A DNA stretch of 15,702 nucleotides from NCBI GenBank assembly GCA_964387935.1, contig CAYLZN010000106.1, positions 1-15,702 on the forward strand, read 5' to 3'. The translations under genes and the position numbers were made by a program. The notes beneath the pieces are model-generated. The model was not told the DNA's origin. It did not search any database and saw nothing but the letters and a program-made list of their open reading frames with translations. Within the stretch, counting starts at the first letter, position 1, and every line of letters starts with the position of its first letter. This document shows, piece by piece, positions 1 to 7,150 of the stretch. The stretch comes from CAYLZN01 sp964387935. Its GTDB lineage: Bacteria > Acidobacteriota > Vicinamibacteria > Vicinamibacterales > JAFNAJ01.

Positions 1-712
1 CGGCGACTTCGACAAGAACGAGATCTACCCGTACGTGACGGAGGGGATCGGCGAGGACTTCCTGCCCCAGAACGTGGACTTCAGCGTCATCGACCACTTC
101 GAGAAGGTGACCGACAAGGACGCGGCCATCATGACGCGTCGCATCGCGCGCGAGGAGGGCATCTTCGCCGGCAATTCCGCGGGCGCGGCGCTGGCCGGGC
201 TGGTGCAGCTGGCGGACCGTTTCCACGCGGGCGACGTGGTCGTCGTCATCTTCCACGACCACGGGTCGCGGTATCTCGGCAAGATGTACAACGACGACTG
301 GATGCGCGAGAAGGGCTACCTGGACAAGAAGGGCCAGCTTCTGCGCGACCTCGTCGCCATCGGCGCCGGCAGCGAGATCGTGGCCCTCGAGTGCGGCGTG
401 CTGGTGGAGAACGCCGTCGAGTTGATGGGGGCCCGGGACTTCTCCCAGGTCCCTATCTCGCGCGAGGGCCGCATCGTGGGCTCCCTGAACGACGTCCGCC
501 TCTACGCGGAGCTGCTCAAGAACCCGGACGTGAAGCGGCAGACGGTCGAGTCGATCATGCAGCCCGCCTTCCCGTTCGTGGATGCCTCGACGCCCGTCGC
601 GTCGCTCGCGACCATGATCACCGCGGAGAACCCTGCGGTGCTCGTGCGCGACTTCAAGACGGAGAAGACGTTCATCATCACGCGGTCGGACGTGATACGC
701 GCGCTCGCGTGA
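1..712 (+). CDS. Cystathionine beta-synthase-like PLP enzyme with CBS domains, 5' partial
   Basis: The reading frame is open from base 2 to the TGA at 710-712, so the 5' end lies outside the window; about 236 residues are visible. The first ~110 residues are the end of a fold-type II PLP enzyme: the stretch DDWMREKGYLD and the loop GNSAGAALAG are typical of cystathionine beta-synthase and O-acetylserine sulfhydrylase relatives. The last ~120 residues form two CBS modules, starting near LLRDLVAIG and near VESIMQPAFPF, which in this family bind adenosyl or nucleotide ligands and regulate the enzyme. By family, the reaction is condensation of serine (or an activated serine) with homocysteine or sulfide in the cytosol. 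The catalytic PLP lysine is not in the window, so CBS and cysteine synthase cannot be told apart. It converges on trkH with a 65-bp gap that holds no clear terminator. Confidence 0.9.
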   Translation, partial: GDFDKNEIYPYVTEGIGEDFLPQNVDFSVIDHFEKVTDKDAAIMTRRIAREEGIFAGNSAGAALAGLVQLADRFHAGDVVVVIFHDHGSRYLGKMYNDDWMREKGYLDKKGQLLRDLVAIGAGSEIVALECGVLVENAVELMGARDFSQVPISREGRIVGSLNDVRLYAELLKNPDVKRQTVESIMQPAFPFVDASTPVASLATMITAENPAVLVRDFKTEKTFIITRSDVIRALA

Positions 713-777
713 TCACCGCGTGGCGAGGCCGGGACCGTGTCGCATGATGGCGCCGAGCTGACGCGACGATGCTGCCC

Positions 778-2229
778 TCAGCGGCGCCAGAACGCCGGCA
801 TGAGGATGACGAGCATCGTGTAGAACTCGAGGCGCCCCGCGATCATGCAGAACGACAGCACCCACTTGGCCAGGGCCGGCAGGTGCCCGTAGTGCTCCGT
901 TGGTCCCACCAGTCCCAGCCCGGGGCCGATGTTGAACATGCAGGCGGCCACCGCGCTGAACGCCGTGACGATGTCCACGTCCAGCGCAGCCAGAACGAAG
1001 ACGGCCAGGAAATCGACGAGCAGCGCCAGGTATACCAGGTTCAGCAGGCTCTGGATCGCCAGCTCCGGCACGACCGACCCTCCGAGTCGCACGGCGAAGA
1101 CCCCGCGCGGCTCGACCATCCGCTTGAACTCGCGATCCACGACGCGGCCGAGCAGCACCGTGCGGCCGACCTTGATCCCCCCCGCCGTCGAGCCCGTGCA
1201 TCCGCCGATGTACATCAGCGTCAGCAGCATCACCTGGGCGAGGGGGCGCCACTGCTCGAAGTCGTCGCTCGTGAACCCCGTCGTCGTGACGATGGAGACG
1301 ACCTGGAACAGCGCGGCACGCAGCGCCGGTTCGATGGCGTACGAGGATCGCACGATGAGCAGGAGCGCGATGGTTCCGGCCGAGACCAGGATGATCGCGA
1401 GGTAGGCTCTGATTTCGATGTCGGCGAAGAAGCGTGCGGGTCTGCCTTCGACCCACAGCCGGTACTGCTGGACGAAGCTCATGCCCGCCAGCGCCATGAA
1501 AAGGATCACGACGTACTCGACGGCTGGATTCTGGAACGCAGCGATGCTGGCCGTTCGCGTCGAGAAGCCTCCTGTGCCCAGCGTCGCGAACGTGTGGCAC
1601 AGGGCGTCGAAGACGCCCAGGCCGACCAGCAGGAGCGCGGCGAACTCGGCGACCGAGAGCAGGACGTAGATCCGCCACAGCGCCAGCGCCGTCTCCGCGA
1701 TGCGCGGGCGCAGCTTCTCGGAACGGGCGCCCGAGAACTCCGCGCGGTAGAGCTCCATGCCGCCGTGACCCACGAGCGGCAGGATGGCGACGCCGAGCAG
1801 CACGATGCCCATGCCGCCGATCCAGTGGGAGAAGGTGCGCCAGAAATTGAGACTCTGCGGCAGCACCTCGACGTCCTCGAGCACGGTCGCCCCGGTTGTC
1901 GTGAGCCCGGAGACGGACTCGAAATAGGCATCGCTGAAGGACGCAAAGTGCGGTGAGAAATAGAACGGGAGTCCTCCAAACGCCGAGAGCACGACCCAGG
2001 CCAGCACGACGACGAGCAGGGCCTCACGACGCGTGACGGAGACCGGCCCCTTCGGTCGAAGGACGAACAGCATCCCGCCGACCGCGGCGGAGCACACGAC
2101 GGCCAGCAGCAGGGGCCTGCGGCCCGCATCCGCGACCGCCACGCCCCAGGCGAGCGGGACGAGCAGCGCAGCGGCGAGCCCCAGGAGGAAGGTCCCCAGG
2201 AGCCAGCCGACCACGCGCCCGCGAATCAC
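778..2229 (-). CDS. trkH: Trk/Ktr-type potassium uptake membrane subunit TrkH
   Basis: This is a 483-residue polytopic membrane protein, the same length as E. coli TrkH. All four pore-loop filters of the Trk/Ktr/HKT family can be seen: TTTGA near residues 110-114, TLGTGGFS near 216-223, VTTTGFTS near 314-321 and NIGPGLG near 433-439. The glycines of the filters are kept, so a potassium-conducting pore is expected. The conserved C-terminus GRLEFYTMLVILMPAFWRR is complete. The start is a GTG whose last two bases lie in the TGA stop of trkA (GTGA overlap), which indicates translational coupling. The protein would sit in the inner membrane and be gated by the cytosolic TrkA ring encoded just upstream. 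A second, tiny copy of its 3' end is found at 6952-6987. Confidence 0.96.
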   Translation of the reverse strand: MIRGRVVGWLLGTFLLGLAAALLVPLAWGVAVADAGRRPLLLAVVCSAAVGGMLFVLRPKGPVSVTRREALLVVVLAWVVLSAFGGLPFYFSPHFASFSDAYFESVSGLTTTGATVLEDVEVLPQSLNFWRTFSHWIGGMGIVLLGVAILPLVGHGGMELYRAEFSGARSEKLRPRIAETALALWRIYVLLSVAEFAALLLVGLGVFDALCHTFATLGTGGFSTRTASIAAFQNPAVEYVVILFMALAGMSFVQQYRLWVEGRPARFFADIEIRAYLAIILVSAGTIALLLIVRSSYAIEPALRAALFQVVSIVTTTGFTSDDFEQWRPLAQVMLLTLMYIGGCTGSTAGGIKVGRTVLLGRVVDREFKRMVEPRGVFAVRLGGSVVPELAIQSLLNLVYLALLVDFLAVFVLAALDVDIVTAFSAVAACMFNIGPGLGLVGPTEHYGHLPALAKWVLSFCMIAGRLEFYTMLVILMPAFWRR

Positions 2230-3599
2230 CGACCCCTCGTCGGCGACGCCGCGAACACGGCCTGCAGTTCGGGGACCACGCGCTCGAGGGCGAACACGAC
2301 GACGCGATCGTCCGGCTGGATCACGTCGTCACCGCGGGGCACGAGCACCCGGCCGTCCGGACGGACGAGGGCACCGACGATGGCGCCACGCGGGAAGCGC
2401 ACGTCACGCAGGGGGCGCCCGACGTACTTCATGCCGGGCGCCGCCAGGAACTCGATGGCTTCCGCCTCCTCCTCGCGGAAGGTCGTGACCGAGAGGACGC
2501 GACCCGTGCGGACGAACTGGAGGACCCGGTCCACGGTGGCCAGGCGCGGGCTCACGGTGGTGTTGACGCCGAGGCGCTGCACGAGGGGCAGGTAGTTCAG
2601 GCGGTTGATCAGCGCGACGACCTTCGGCACGCCGAGGCGTCTGGCCAGCAGCGACGCGATGATGTTGTCCTCGTCGTCGCCGGTCATGGCGAGAAAGGCG
2701 TCGGCGTCTGCGAGGCCTTCCTCTTCGAGGGTGGACTGATCCGTGCCGTCTCCCCGGACGACCACGGTGCGCTCGAGCAGGCCCGCGATGCGCTCGCACC
2801 GGGCGGCCTCCCGCTCGACCAGTTTCACCTGCACCCCTTCGCGCTCGAGGCGGCTCGCCACCAGGATGCCCGCCTGTTTGCCGCCAATGATGAACACGCG
2901 TCGCAGGGGCTTCGGCTCGCCGAGCCCCATGAAGCGCAGGGTCCGCTCGAAGCTCGCGCGGGCGGACAGGATGTAGACGTGATCGCCCTCGCGCAGCACC
3001 TCGGCGCCGTTGGGGACGATGACGTGCGACCCACGAAAGATCATCGCGATGAGTGAATCCGGGGGCGGGCCGGCGCGGCTCAGGTCCTCGATGGATTTGC
3101 CGATCGTCCAGTGGCCAGGCTCGAGGTTCATGCCGACGAGTCGCACCTCGCCCGAGGCGAATTCCCGGATGTCCGAGACGCCTGGTACGCGCACGACGCG
3201 CATGATGCGGTCGGCGGTGTCGGTCTCGGGATGGATGATGAGGTCGATGCGGAGCGTCGTGGCGTCCGCGATCCGGCGCCAGAGGTCCACCTCGTGGGTG
3301 CGGAGCCGGGCCACCTTGATGCGGGCCCGAGACTCGACCTGCGCGATGAGGCACGCGAGCAGGTTGACCTCGTCGCTGTCGGTGACGGCGATGACCATCT
3401 CCGCGTCGGCAACCCCGGCCCGGCGAAGGATCTCGACCCGGCTGGCGCTGCCGTGGACGACGCGCACATCGAGCGCATCCTGGAGCTGCAGGCACCGATC
3501 GGCGTTCGCGTCTACCAGGGAGACGTCGTTGCCCTCGTTGGCGAGACGGCCGGCAATGAGCGCCCCGACTTCACCCCCGCCGGCGACAAGGACTCGCAT
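2226..3599 (-). CDS. trkA: Trk system potassium uptake regulatory subunit TrkA
   Basis: This is a 457-residue cytosolic NAD(H)/nucleotide-binding gating subunit, with two tandem RCK halves as in E. coli TrkA. The first Rossmann motif is GGGEVG at residues 7-12, with the acidic ribose-binding residue D30. The second half begins near RRVFIIGGKQAG (234-244) and is less canonical. TrkA_C-like segments follow each half. I chose the ATG at 3597-3599, which gives the family's usual length. An in-frame GTG at 3617 would add six residues (MAECHA) encoded by a perfect 15-bp palindrome, which looks more like a regulatory site than coding sequence. The histidine kinase ends 70 bp upstream on the same strand, and trkH overlaps the 3' end by 4 bp, so kinase-trkA-trkH may be co-transcribed. 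Confidence 0.95.
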   Translation of the reverse strand: MRVLVAGGGEVGALIAGRLANEGNDVSLVDANADRCLQLQDALDVRVVHGSASRVEILRRAGVADAEMVIAVTDSDEVNLLACLIAQVESRARIKVARLRTHEVDLWRRIADATTLRIDLIIHPETDTADRIMRVVRVPGVSDIREFASGEVRLVGMNLEPGHWTIGKSIEDLSRAGPPPDSLIAMIFRGSHVIVPNGAEVLREGDHVYILSARASFERTLRFMGLGEPKPLRRVFIIGGKQAGILVASRLEREGVQVKLVEREAARCERIAGLLERTVVVRGDGTDQSTLEEEGLADADAFLAMTGDDEDNIIASLLARRLGVPKVVALINRLNYLPLVQRLGVNTTVSPRLATVDRVLQFVRTGRVLSVTTFREEEAEAIEFLAAPGMKYVGRPLRDVRFPRGAIVGALVRPDGRVLVPRGDDVIQPDDRVVVFALERVVPELQAVFAASPTRGR

Positions 3600-3602
3600 G
3601 GC

Positions 3603-3617
3603 GTGGCATTCTGCCAC
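3603..3617. promoter_or_regulatory. Perfect 15-bp palindrome in front of trkA
   Basis: GTGGCATTCTGCCAC has 6-bp arms that are exactly complementary around a 3-bp centre. It ends 3 bp before the trkA ATG (minus strand). The same 15 bases occur at 7036-7050, at nearly the same distance from the ATG of the trkA-derived mini-ORF, while nearby bases differ. Conservation in both copies suggests an operator or a small RNA hairpin that affects ribosome access; the function is inferred. Confidence 0.4.
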
Positions 3618-3669
3618 GGACGGCTCGTCTGCGTGTGCCTTTCCCGCGCGGCGCCGGCGATCGAAGCCT

Positions 3670-5676
3670 TCATCCAGCTGTCGGTGGGGCAGGGTCGCTG
3701 ACGCGGCGACTGGGCGGGGCGTCTCTCAGGATGCCCGTTGCGGGCACAACGCATCGCACGAGCGTGCCGCGAGGGCGTGCGCGTTCCACACGCAACGTGC
3801 CCCCGATCATCTCTGCCCGGTAGTGCATGAGCCGCAGGCCCAGGCCACGCTGACGCGAGGCTGTCCGCGGGATGCCACATCCGTCGTCGGCGGCGGCCAG
3901 CGCGAGGCTTCCTCCCTCGGACCGGACGGCAATCTCGATGTGGCTGGCGCCGGCGTGGCGGACGGCGTTGTTGACGGCCTCCTGGGCGATCCGGAACAGA
4001 TGCACGTCGACGGTGTGGTCCGACGTGCGCACGTCCGGCGCGCAGCAGACGACGCATGGGATGCGAGACAGGCGCGTTGTCGTTCGGGCCAGTTCGCCCA
4101 GGGCGGCTGCCAGCCCATCGCTTTCGAGGGCCACCGGGCTCAACCCGTGTGAGAGCCGGCGGGCCTCGTCTGCCACCGACTCGATGTGCCTCGCGATCTG
4201 CCGGGCCAGCCGCGCTTCCTTGACCAGCTCCTTCTCGTGGAGCACTCGCGCAAGACGCTTGCTGAGCAAGACCGTGCCAGTGGTGAGCTGACAGAGTCCG
4301 TCGTGCAGATCGTGCCCGATGCGGCGCTGTTCGCGTTCGCTGGCTCCGAGTGCCTCCGCTTCCAGCCGGCGTCGACGCGCCATCTCCTGCTGCAGCCGCT
4401 CGTTGGTGTTCCGCAGTTCGGCCGTCCGCTCCGCCACGCGCACTTCGAGCAGGGCGGTGTGCTCCTTCAGGGCCGCCTCGAGGTCCTTCTGGGCCGTGAT
4501 GTCGAAGTTCAGGCCCAGCATGTGACGCGCCGTGCCGGTCGCGGTCGAGAGGAAGCGTCCCTTCGACTGCACCCAGCGCACCTCGCCGTCACGGCGGACG
4601 ATGCGGAACTCCTCGTTGACCGTTCCCTGTGCCTCGATTGCCCGGGCAATGGCCTGCTCCAGCGCAGGTCGGTCTTCCGGGTGGACGTGCTCGAGGAACG
4701 TCGTCGCGCTGGCTTCGGCCTCGCCCTCTTTGAGCCCCAGCAGTGAGTACTCGCGCGCATTCCAGACCGAGATGTCCGCGTCGACGTTCCATTCCCAGGC
4801 TCCCATGTCGGCGGCTTCGAGCGCCAATCGAAGCCGTTCTTCGCTGACGCGCAGAGCCTCCTCGGCCTGCCTGCGCGCGGTCACGTCGCGGCCCACGGCC
4901 TGCACGCGCATCAACCGGCCTCCAGAGTCGAAAAACGCCTGGTTGCTCCATTCCTGCCAGCCCACGCGTCCATCCGACGCGACGACCCGGTGTTCGTGCG
5001 TCAGGACCGGGTGCTGCGGCGACAGGCTCGCCAGGCGCTCGAGCACGGCACCCTGCTCCTCCGCTGGAATCAGCGGGAGGAACGAGCGCCCCTCCAGTTC
5101 CTCGCGGCTCCTGCCAAAATGGCGGCAGTAAGCCTGATTGACGAACGTGATCACATGGCTGGCGTCGAACAGGCAGACCATCTCGGCCTGCATCTCGACC
5201 ATCGATCGGTATCGCTCCTCGCTCGCGCGAAGGGCCTCCTCGGCCCGAAGGCGGTCCGTGACGTCCCGGACCAGCACCAGGCGCGCCGGCCTGCTGCCGA
5301 AGGAGATCCCGCTCACGGTGACCTCCACGTCGAAGTAGGCCCCGTCCTTCTTCCGATGCCGCCATCTGCCGACTGACGCCGCGCACGAGTCCCGCGTGCC
5401 GGGCAGGCTGGCCAGGAAGGCCGTGATGCTCTCTGGCGGGCGGATGTCCTTGATCGTCAGGCGCAGGAATTCGTCACGGGACCAGCCATACAGGCGGAGC
5501 GCCGCGTTGTTGACCGCGAGGAAGTGAAGGGTCTCTTCGTCCCAGACGAGCATCGGGTTGGGGTTGAGGTCGAACAGGAGCCGATGGCGCTCGTCATGCT
5601 CGCCGGGCACGTCAGTGCCCCGGCGTGCCGGGGGCGCCGGACGCGCCTTCGAGTCCAGGCGTCGTTTCGTGGCCAT
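3670..5676 (-). CDS. Soluble PAS-domain sensor histidine kinase, NarL/DegS (HisKA_3) type
   Basis: The protein has 668 residues from the ATG at 5676, which has AGGAG about 13 bp upstream; the frame is open further 5', but that part looks non-coding. It holds three PAS-like domains at about 30-140 (FDLNPNPMLVWDEE), 150-265 (SEERYRSMVEMQAEMVCLFD) and 278-395 (PAS_3-like, HPEDRPALE). A coiled-coil linker at about 396-445 (HTALLEVRVAERTAELR) follows. The HisKA_3 box is EREQRRIGHDLHDG, with the likely phosphoacceptor His458. The ATPase domain has the N-box EAVNNAVRHAG (about 566-576) and G-box DDGCGI (598-602). No membrane segment is visible, so it probably senses a cytosolic or redox signal through a PAS ligand. 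The likely partner is the NarL-type regulator at 6248-6940. The signal is unknown. Confidence 0.92.
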   Translation of the reverse strand: MATKRRLDSKARPAPPARRGTDVPGEHDERHRLLFDLNPNPMLVWDEETLHFLAVNNAALRLYGWSRDEFLRLTIKDIRPPESITAFLASLPGTRDSCAASVGRWRHRKKDGAYFDVEVTVSGISFGSRPARLVLVRDVTDRLRAEEALRASEERYRSMVEMQAEMVCLFDASHVITFVNQAYCRHFGRSREELEGRSFLPLIPAEEQGAVLERLASLSPQHPVLTHEHRVVASDGRVGWQEWSNQAFFDSGGRLMRVQAVGRDVTARRQAEEALRVSEERLRLALEAADMGAWEWNVDADISVWNAREYSLLGLKEGEAEASATTFLEHVHPEDRPALEQAIARAIEAQGTVNEEFRIVRRDGEVRWVQSKGRFLSTATGTARHMLGLNFDITAQKDLEAALKEHTALLEVRVAERTAELRNTNERLQQEMARRRRLEAEALGASEREQRRIGHDLHDGLCQLTTGTVLLSKRLARVLHEKELVKEARLARQIARHIESVADEARRLSHGLSPVALESDGLAAALGELARTTTRLSRIPCVVCCAPDVRTSDHTVDVHLFRIAQEAVNNAVRHAGASHIEIAVRSEGGSLALAAADDGCGIPRTASRQRGLGLRLMHYRAEMIGGTLRVERARPRGTLVRCVVPATGILRDAPPSRRVSDPAPPTAG

Positions 5677-5806
5677 GAGGCGGCGTTCGCTCCTGCGCGG
5701 GGGGTGACGGACGCCGACGGGCGTCGCCACGTGTGACGATAGCAAGAGTCGTTCACGAAGGACAATCCGCGGGCTGGGGAGTCCGCGGGCGGGGGAGCCT
5801 GGCGCC

Positions 5807-6142
5807 CTAGACCGCTCCGTCGAAGCGAACCCACAGCCCCCGCGACGTGCAGCGAAGCACGCGGTCTTCCTGCAGGCGGGCGAAGAGCCGCCGACAGGTC
5901 TCCGCGGGCAGGCCGAACAGCCGTGCACCTTGCGCGATCGTGATGCAGAGGCCCGGCATCTCCTCGAACTCGCGGCGGATGCGGACGACCAGCAGTTCCC
6001 AGCCGGATCGCTCGTGCTCCTCGTTCTCTGCTGCTGTGCGCCCGGTGAACGCCTCGAGCCGCCGCGGGCGGACGGCTGGCATCCCGGGGCCCGGTTCCGC
6101 CTTCGCTCGGTGCACGACCGCGGACGTGGGTGAGCTCGCCAT
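5807..6142 (-). CDS. Small winged-helix-like protein of unknown function
   Basis: This predicted protein has 111 residues from the ATG at 6142, which has GAGG at a 7-bp spacing. Longer starts at 6160 and 6211 lack a good ribosome-binding site. The C-terminal ~60 residues (REFEEMPGLCITIAQGARLFGL, broken here as REFEEMPGLC / ITIAQGARLFGL) read like a helix-turn-helix: an acidic helix, a short turn, then a recognition-type helix PAETCRRLFARLQEDRVLRC and a short beta hairpin RGLWVRFD resembling a wing. The N-terminal ~45 residues look disordered. It lies between the response regulator and the kinase on the same strand, so it may be a third part of that signalling unit. The 105-bp gap upstream contains GGGAATCCC (6214-6222), a short imperfect palindrome. 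No catalytic motif is visible; a DNA-binding role is inferred from the fold-like pattern only. Confidence 0.72.
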   Translation of the reverse strand: MASSPTSAVVHRAKAEPGPGMPAVRPRRLEAFTGRTAAENEEHERSGWELLVVRIRREFEEMPGLCITIAQGARLFGLPAETCRRLFARLQEDRVLRCTSRGLWVRFDGAV

Positions 6143-6247
6143 GGGACAACCTCGTCGCATGGTGCCTCGAAACGGAGCCCGCCACCATCGTGCGCTCCCT
6201 GCAACTGGCATCCGGGAATCCCCTACAGCACGCCTCGGGCGGACTGC

Positions 6248-6940
6248 TCACGACTCCGACCAGGTCACCGCCTTCCGGATCAGCTCGCGGCTCGTGCGCA
6301 GCCCGAGCTTGTCCTTGATGCGGGCCTGGTGGCTTTCGATGGTCTTGACCGACACGTTCAGGTGGTCGGCGATCTCGCGCGTGGCAAGGCCCCGCCCGAT
6401 CAGCTCGAAGACCTGTCGCTCGCGATTCGACAGCGCCTCTATCGGGTCGACCGGCGCCCGCGAGGGCAGATGGCTGGCGAGTCGGTCGACGAGCCGCTCC
6501 GCGACGTCTCCGCTCACGTGGGTGCGGCCTGCGGCGACCCGTCGAATCGCCGTCAGCAGGTCGGGCATCGCGCCGCGCTTCATCACATAGCCCAGGGCCC
6601 CGGCGCGGAGAGCCCGCTCGGCGTACAACATCTCGTCGTGCATCGAAAGGACCAGGACCCGCACGTCCGGGTGCCACGCGGCGAGCGTGCGGACCAGCGC
6701 CAGCCCGTCGTCCAGGCCCAGCGACAGGTCCACGATCGCGACGTCCGGCCGCTCCTTTCCTGCCAGTTCCATGGCCAGCTCGGCCGTGTCGGCCTCCCCG
6801 CAGACGACCATGTCATCCTCGTCGTTGATCAGGTGCCTCAGGCCCTCGCGGACGATGGGATGATCGTCGACGACGAGGACCCGGAGGCGCGCGACCCTGC
6901 TCGGGCGGCCCTCCCCGCGACGACCGTTGCGGCTCTCCAT
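6248..6940 (-). CDS. NarL/FixJ-family response regulator, receiver plus LuxR-type HTH
   Basis: The protein has 230 residues. The receiver domain spans about 18-135 with acidic pocket D25/D26 (VLVVDDHP), phosphoacceptor D71 (AIVDLSL), conserved S99 and K121 (YVMKRGAM). A linker leads to a LuxR-type HTH at about 167-226 (LSNRERQVFELIGRGLATRE, VSVKTIESHQARIKDKLGL). It should be phosphorylated by the HisKA_3 kinase at 3670-5676 and act as a dimeric DNA-binding regulator. The ATG at 6938-6940 has GAGGA with a 5-bp spacer. That site lies directly after the TAA stop of the trkA/trkH mini-ORF (6952-7032), so its translation could be coupled to the mini-ORF. The targets are unknown; trkAH, on the same strand, is a plausible one. 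Confidence 0.94.
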   Translation of the reverse strand: MESRNGRRGEGRPSRVARLRVLVVDDHPIVREGLRHLINDEDDMVVCGEADTAELAMELAGKERPDVAIVDLSLGLDDGLALVRTLAAWHPDVRVLVLSMHDEMLYAERALRAGALGYVMKRGAMPDLLTAIRRVAAGRTHVSGDVAERLVDRLASHLPSRAPVDPIEALSNRERQVFELIGRGLATREIADHLNVSVKTIESHQARIKDKLGLRTSRELIRKAVTWSES

Positions 6941-6951
6941 GGCATTCCTCG

Positions 6952-7032
6952 TTACCCGCGCCAGAACGCCGGCGTGAGAATCACGAACCTGGGCGCTCCG
7001 ACTTCACCGCCGCCGGCGATGAGGACTCGCAT
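6952..7032 (-). pseudogene. Fused trkA-start/trkH-end relic retaining a 26-codon open frame
   Basis: The 26-residue product starts MRVLIAGGGEVGA and ends VILTPAFWRG. The first 13 residues match the TrkA start at 3599 (MRVLVAGGGEVGA) and the last 10 match the TrkH C-terminus at 778 (VILMPAFWRR). By eye, bases 6993-7054 match 3560-3621 with 5 differences in 62, and 6958-6987 match 784-813 with 4 in 30. The most economical reading is a second trkAH operon that lost about 2.8 kb of its interior, leaving only both ends in the original order. The frame from ATG to TAA is intact, and the TAA is 11 bp before the response regulator ATG. It may be neutral debris or may now act as a leader peptide. Confidence 0.85.
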
Positions 7033-7035
7033 GGG

Positions 7036-7050
7036 GTGGCATTCTGCCAC
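7036..7050. promoter_or_regulatory. Second copy of the 15-bp palindrome, upstream of the trk relic
   Basis: This is the same GTGGCATTCTGCCAC as at 3603-3617. Here it lies 3 bp upstream of the mini-ORF ATG at 7032 (minus strand) and about 96 bp before the response regulator start. If it is an operator it would place the response regulator and trkAH under the same control; this is inferred. Confidence 0.4.
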
Positions 7051-7097
7051 GGACTGGCGGCCTGCCGGGCGTTTGGGGAGCAGGTGGCAGTTTTTGC

Positions 7098-7122
7098 GAA
7101 AAGAACTCCCGACCCCATTTTC
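7098..7122. repeat. Possible solo repeat motif of the kind found near REP-type transposases
   Basis: The core AACTCCCGACCCCATTTT (7104-7121) stands out as T/A-framed sequence in a GC-rich intergenic gap. It resembles a motif (CTCCTGACCCCATTTT-like) that I recall from intergenic regions and near REP-associated tyrosine transposases in many environmental genomes. This rests on memory and one copy, with no transposase here. Confidence 0.3.
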
Positions 7123-7150
7123 TGGCGTACGATCGATAGGGAGAGGCCTC

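Noticed and set aside
713..777. Terminator or small RNA between the CBS-like gene and trkH
   Set aside because: The 65 bp show no strong stem with a T-run in either direction.
769..1956. Long plus-strand open frame opposite trkH
   Set aside because: It is the antisense shadow of trkH: highly charged, with no domain, and the minus strand encodes a full-length TrkH with all filters.
3600..3617. GTG at 3617 as the trkA start
   Set aside because: It would translate the palindrome and exceed the usual family start by six residues; the ATG at 3599 fits the family length, although the GTG frame is also open in the relic copy.
5677..6204. N-terminal extension of the histidine kinase frame to 6204
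   Set aside because: The extension is Arg/Pro-rich without a fold and overlaps the small wHTH gene in another frame; the ATG at 5676 has a ribosome-binding site.
6329..7150. Upstream extension of the frame of the Pro/Trp-rich secreted protein
   Set aside because: It runs antisense through the response regulator and the trk relic; the ATG at 7151 has a ribosome-binding site and is followed by a signal peptide.
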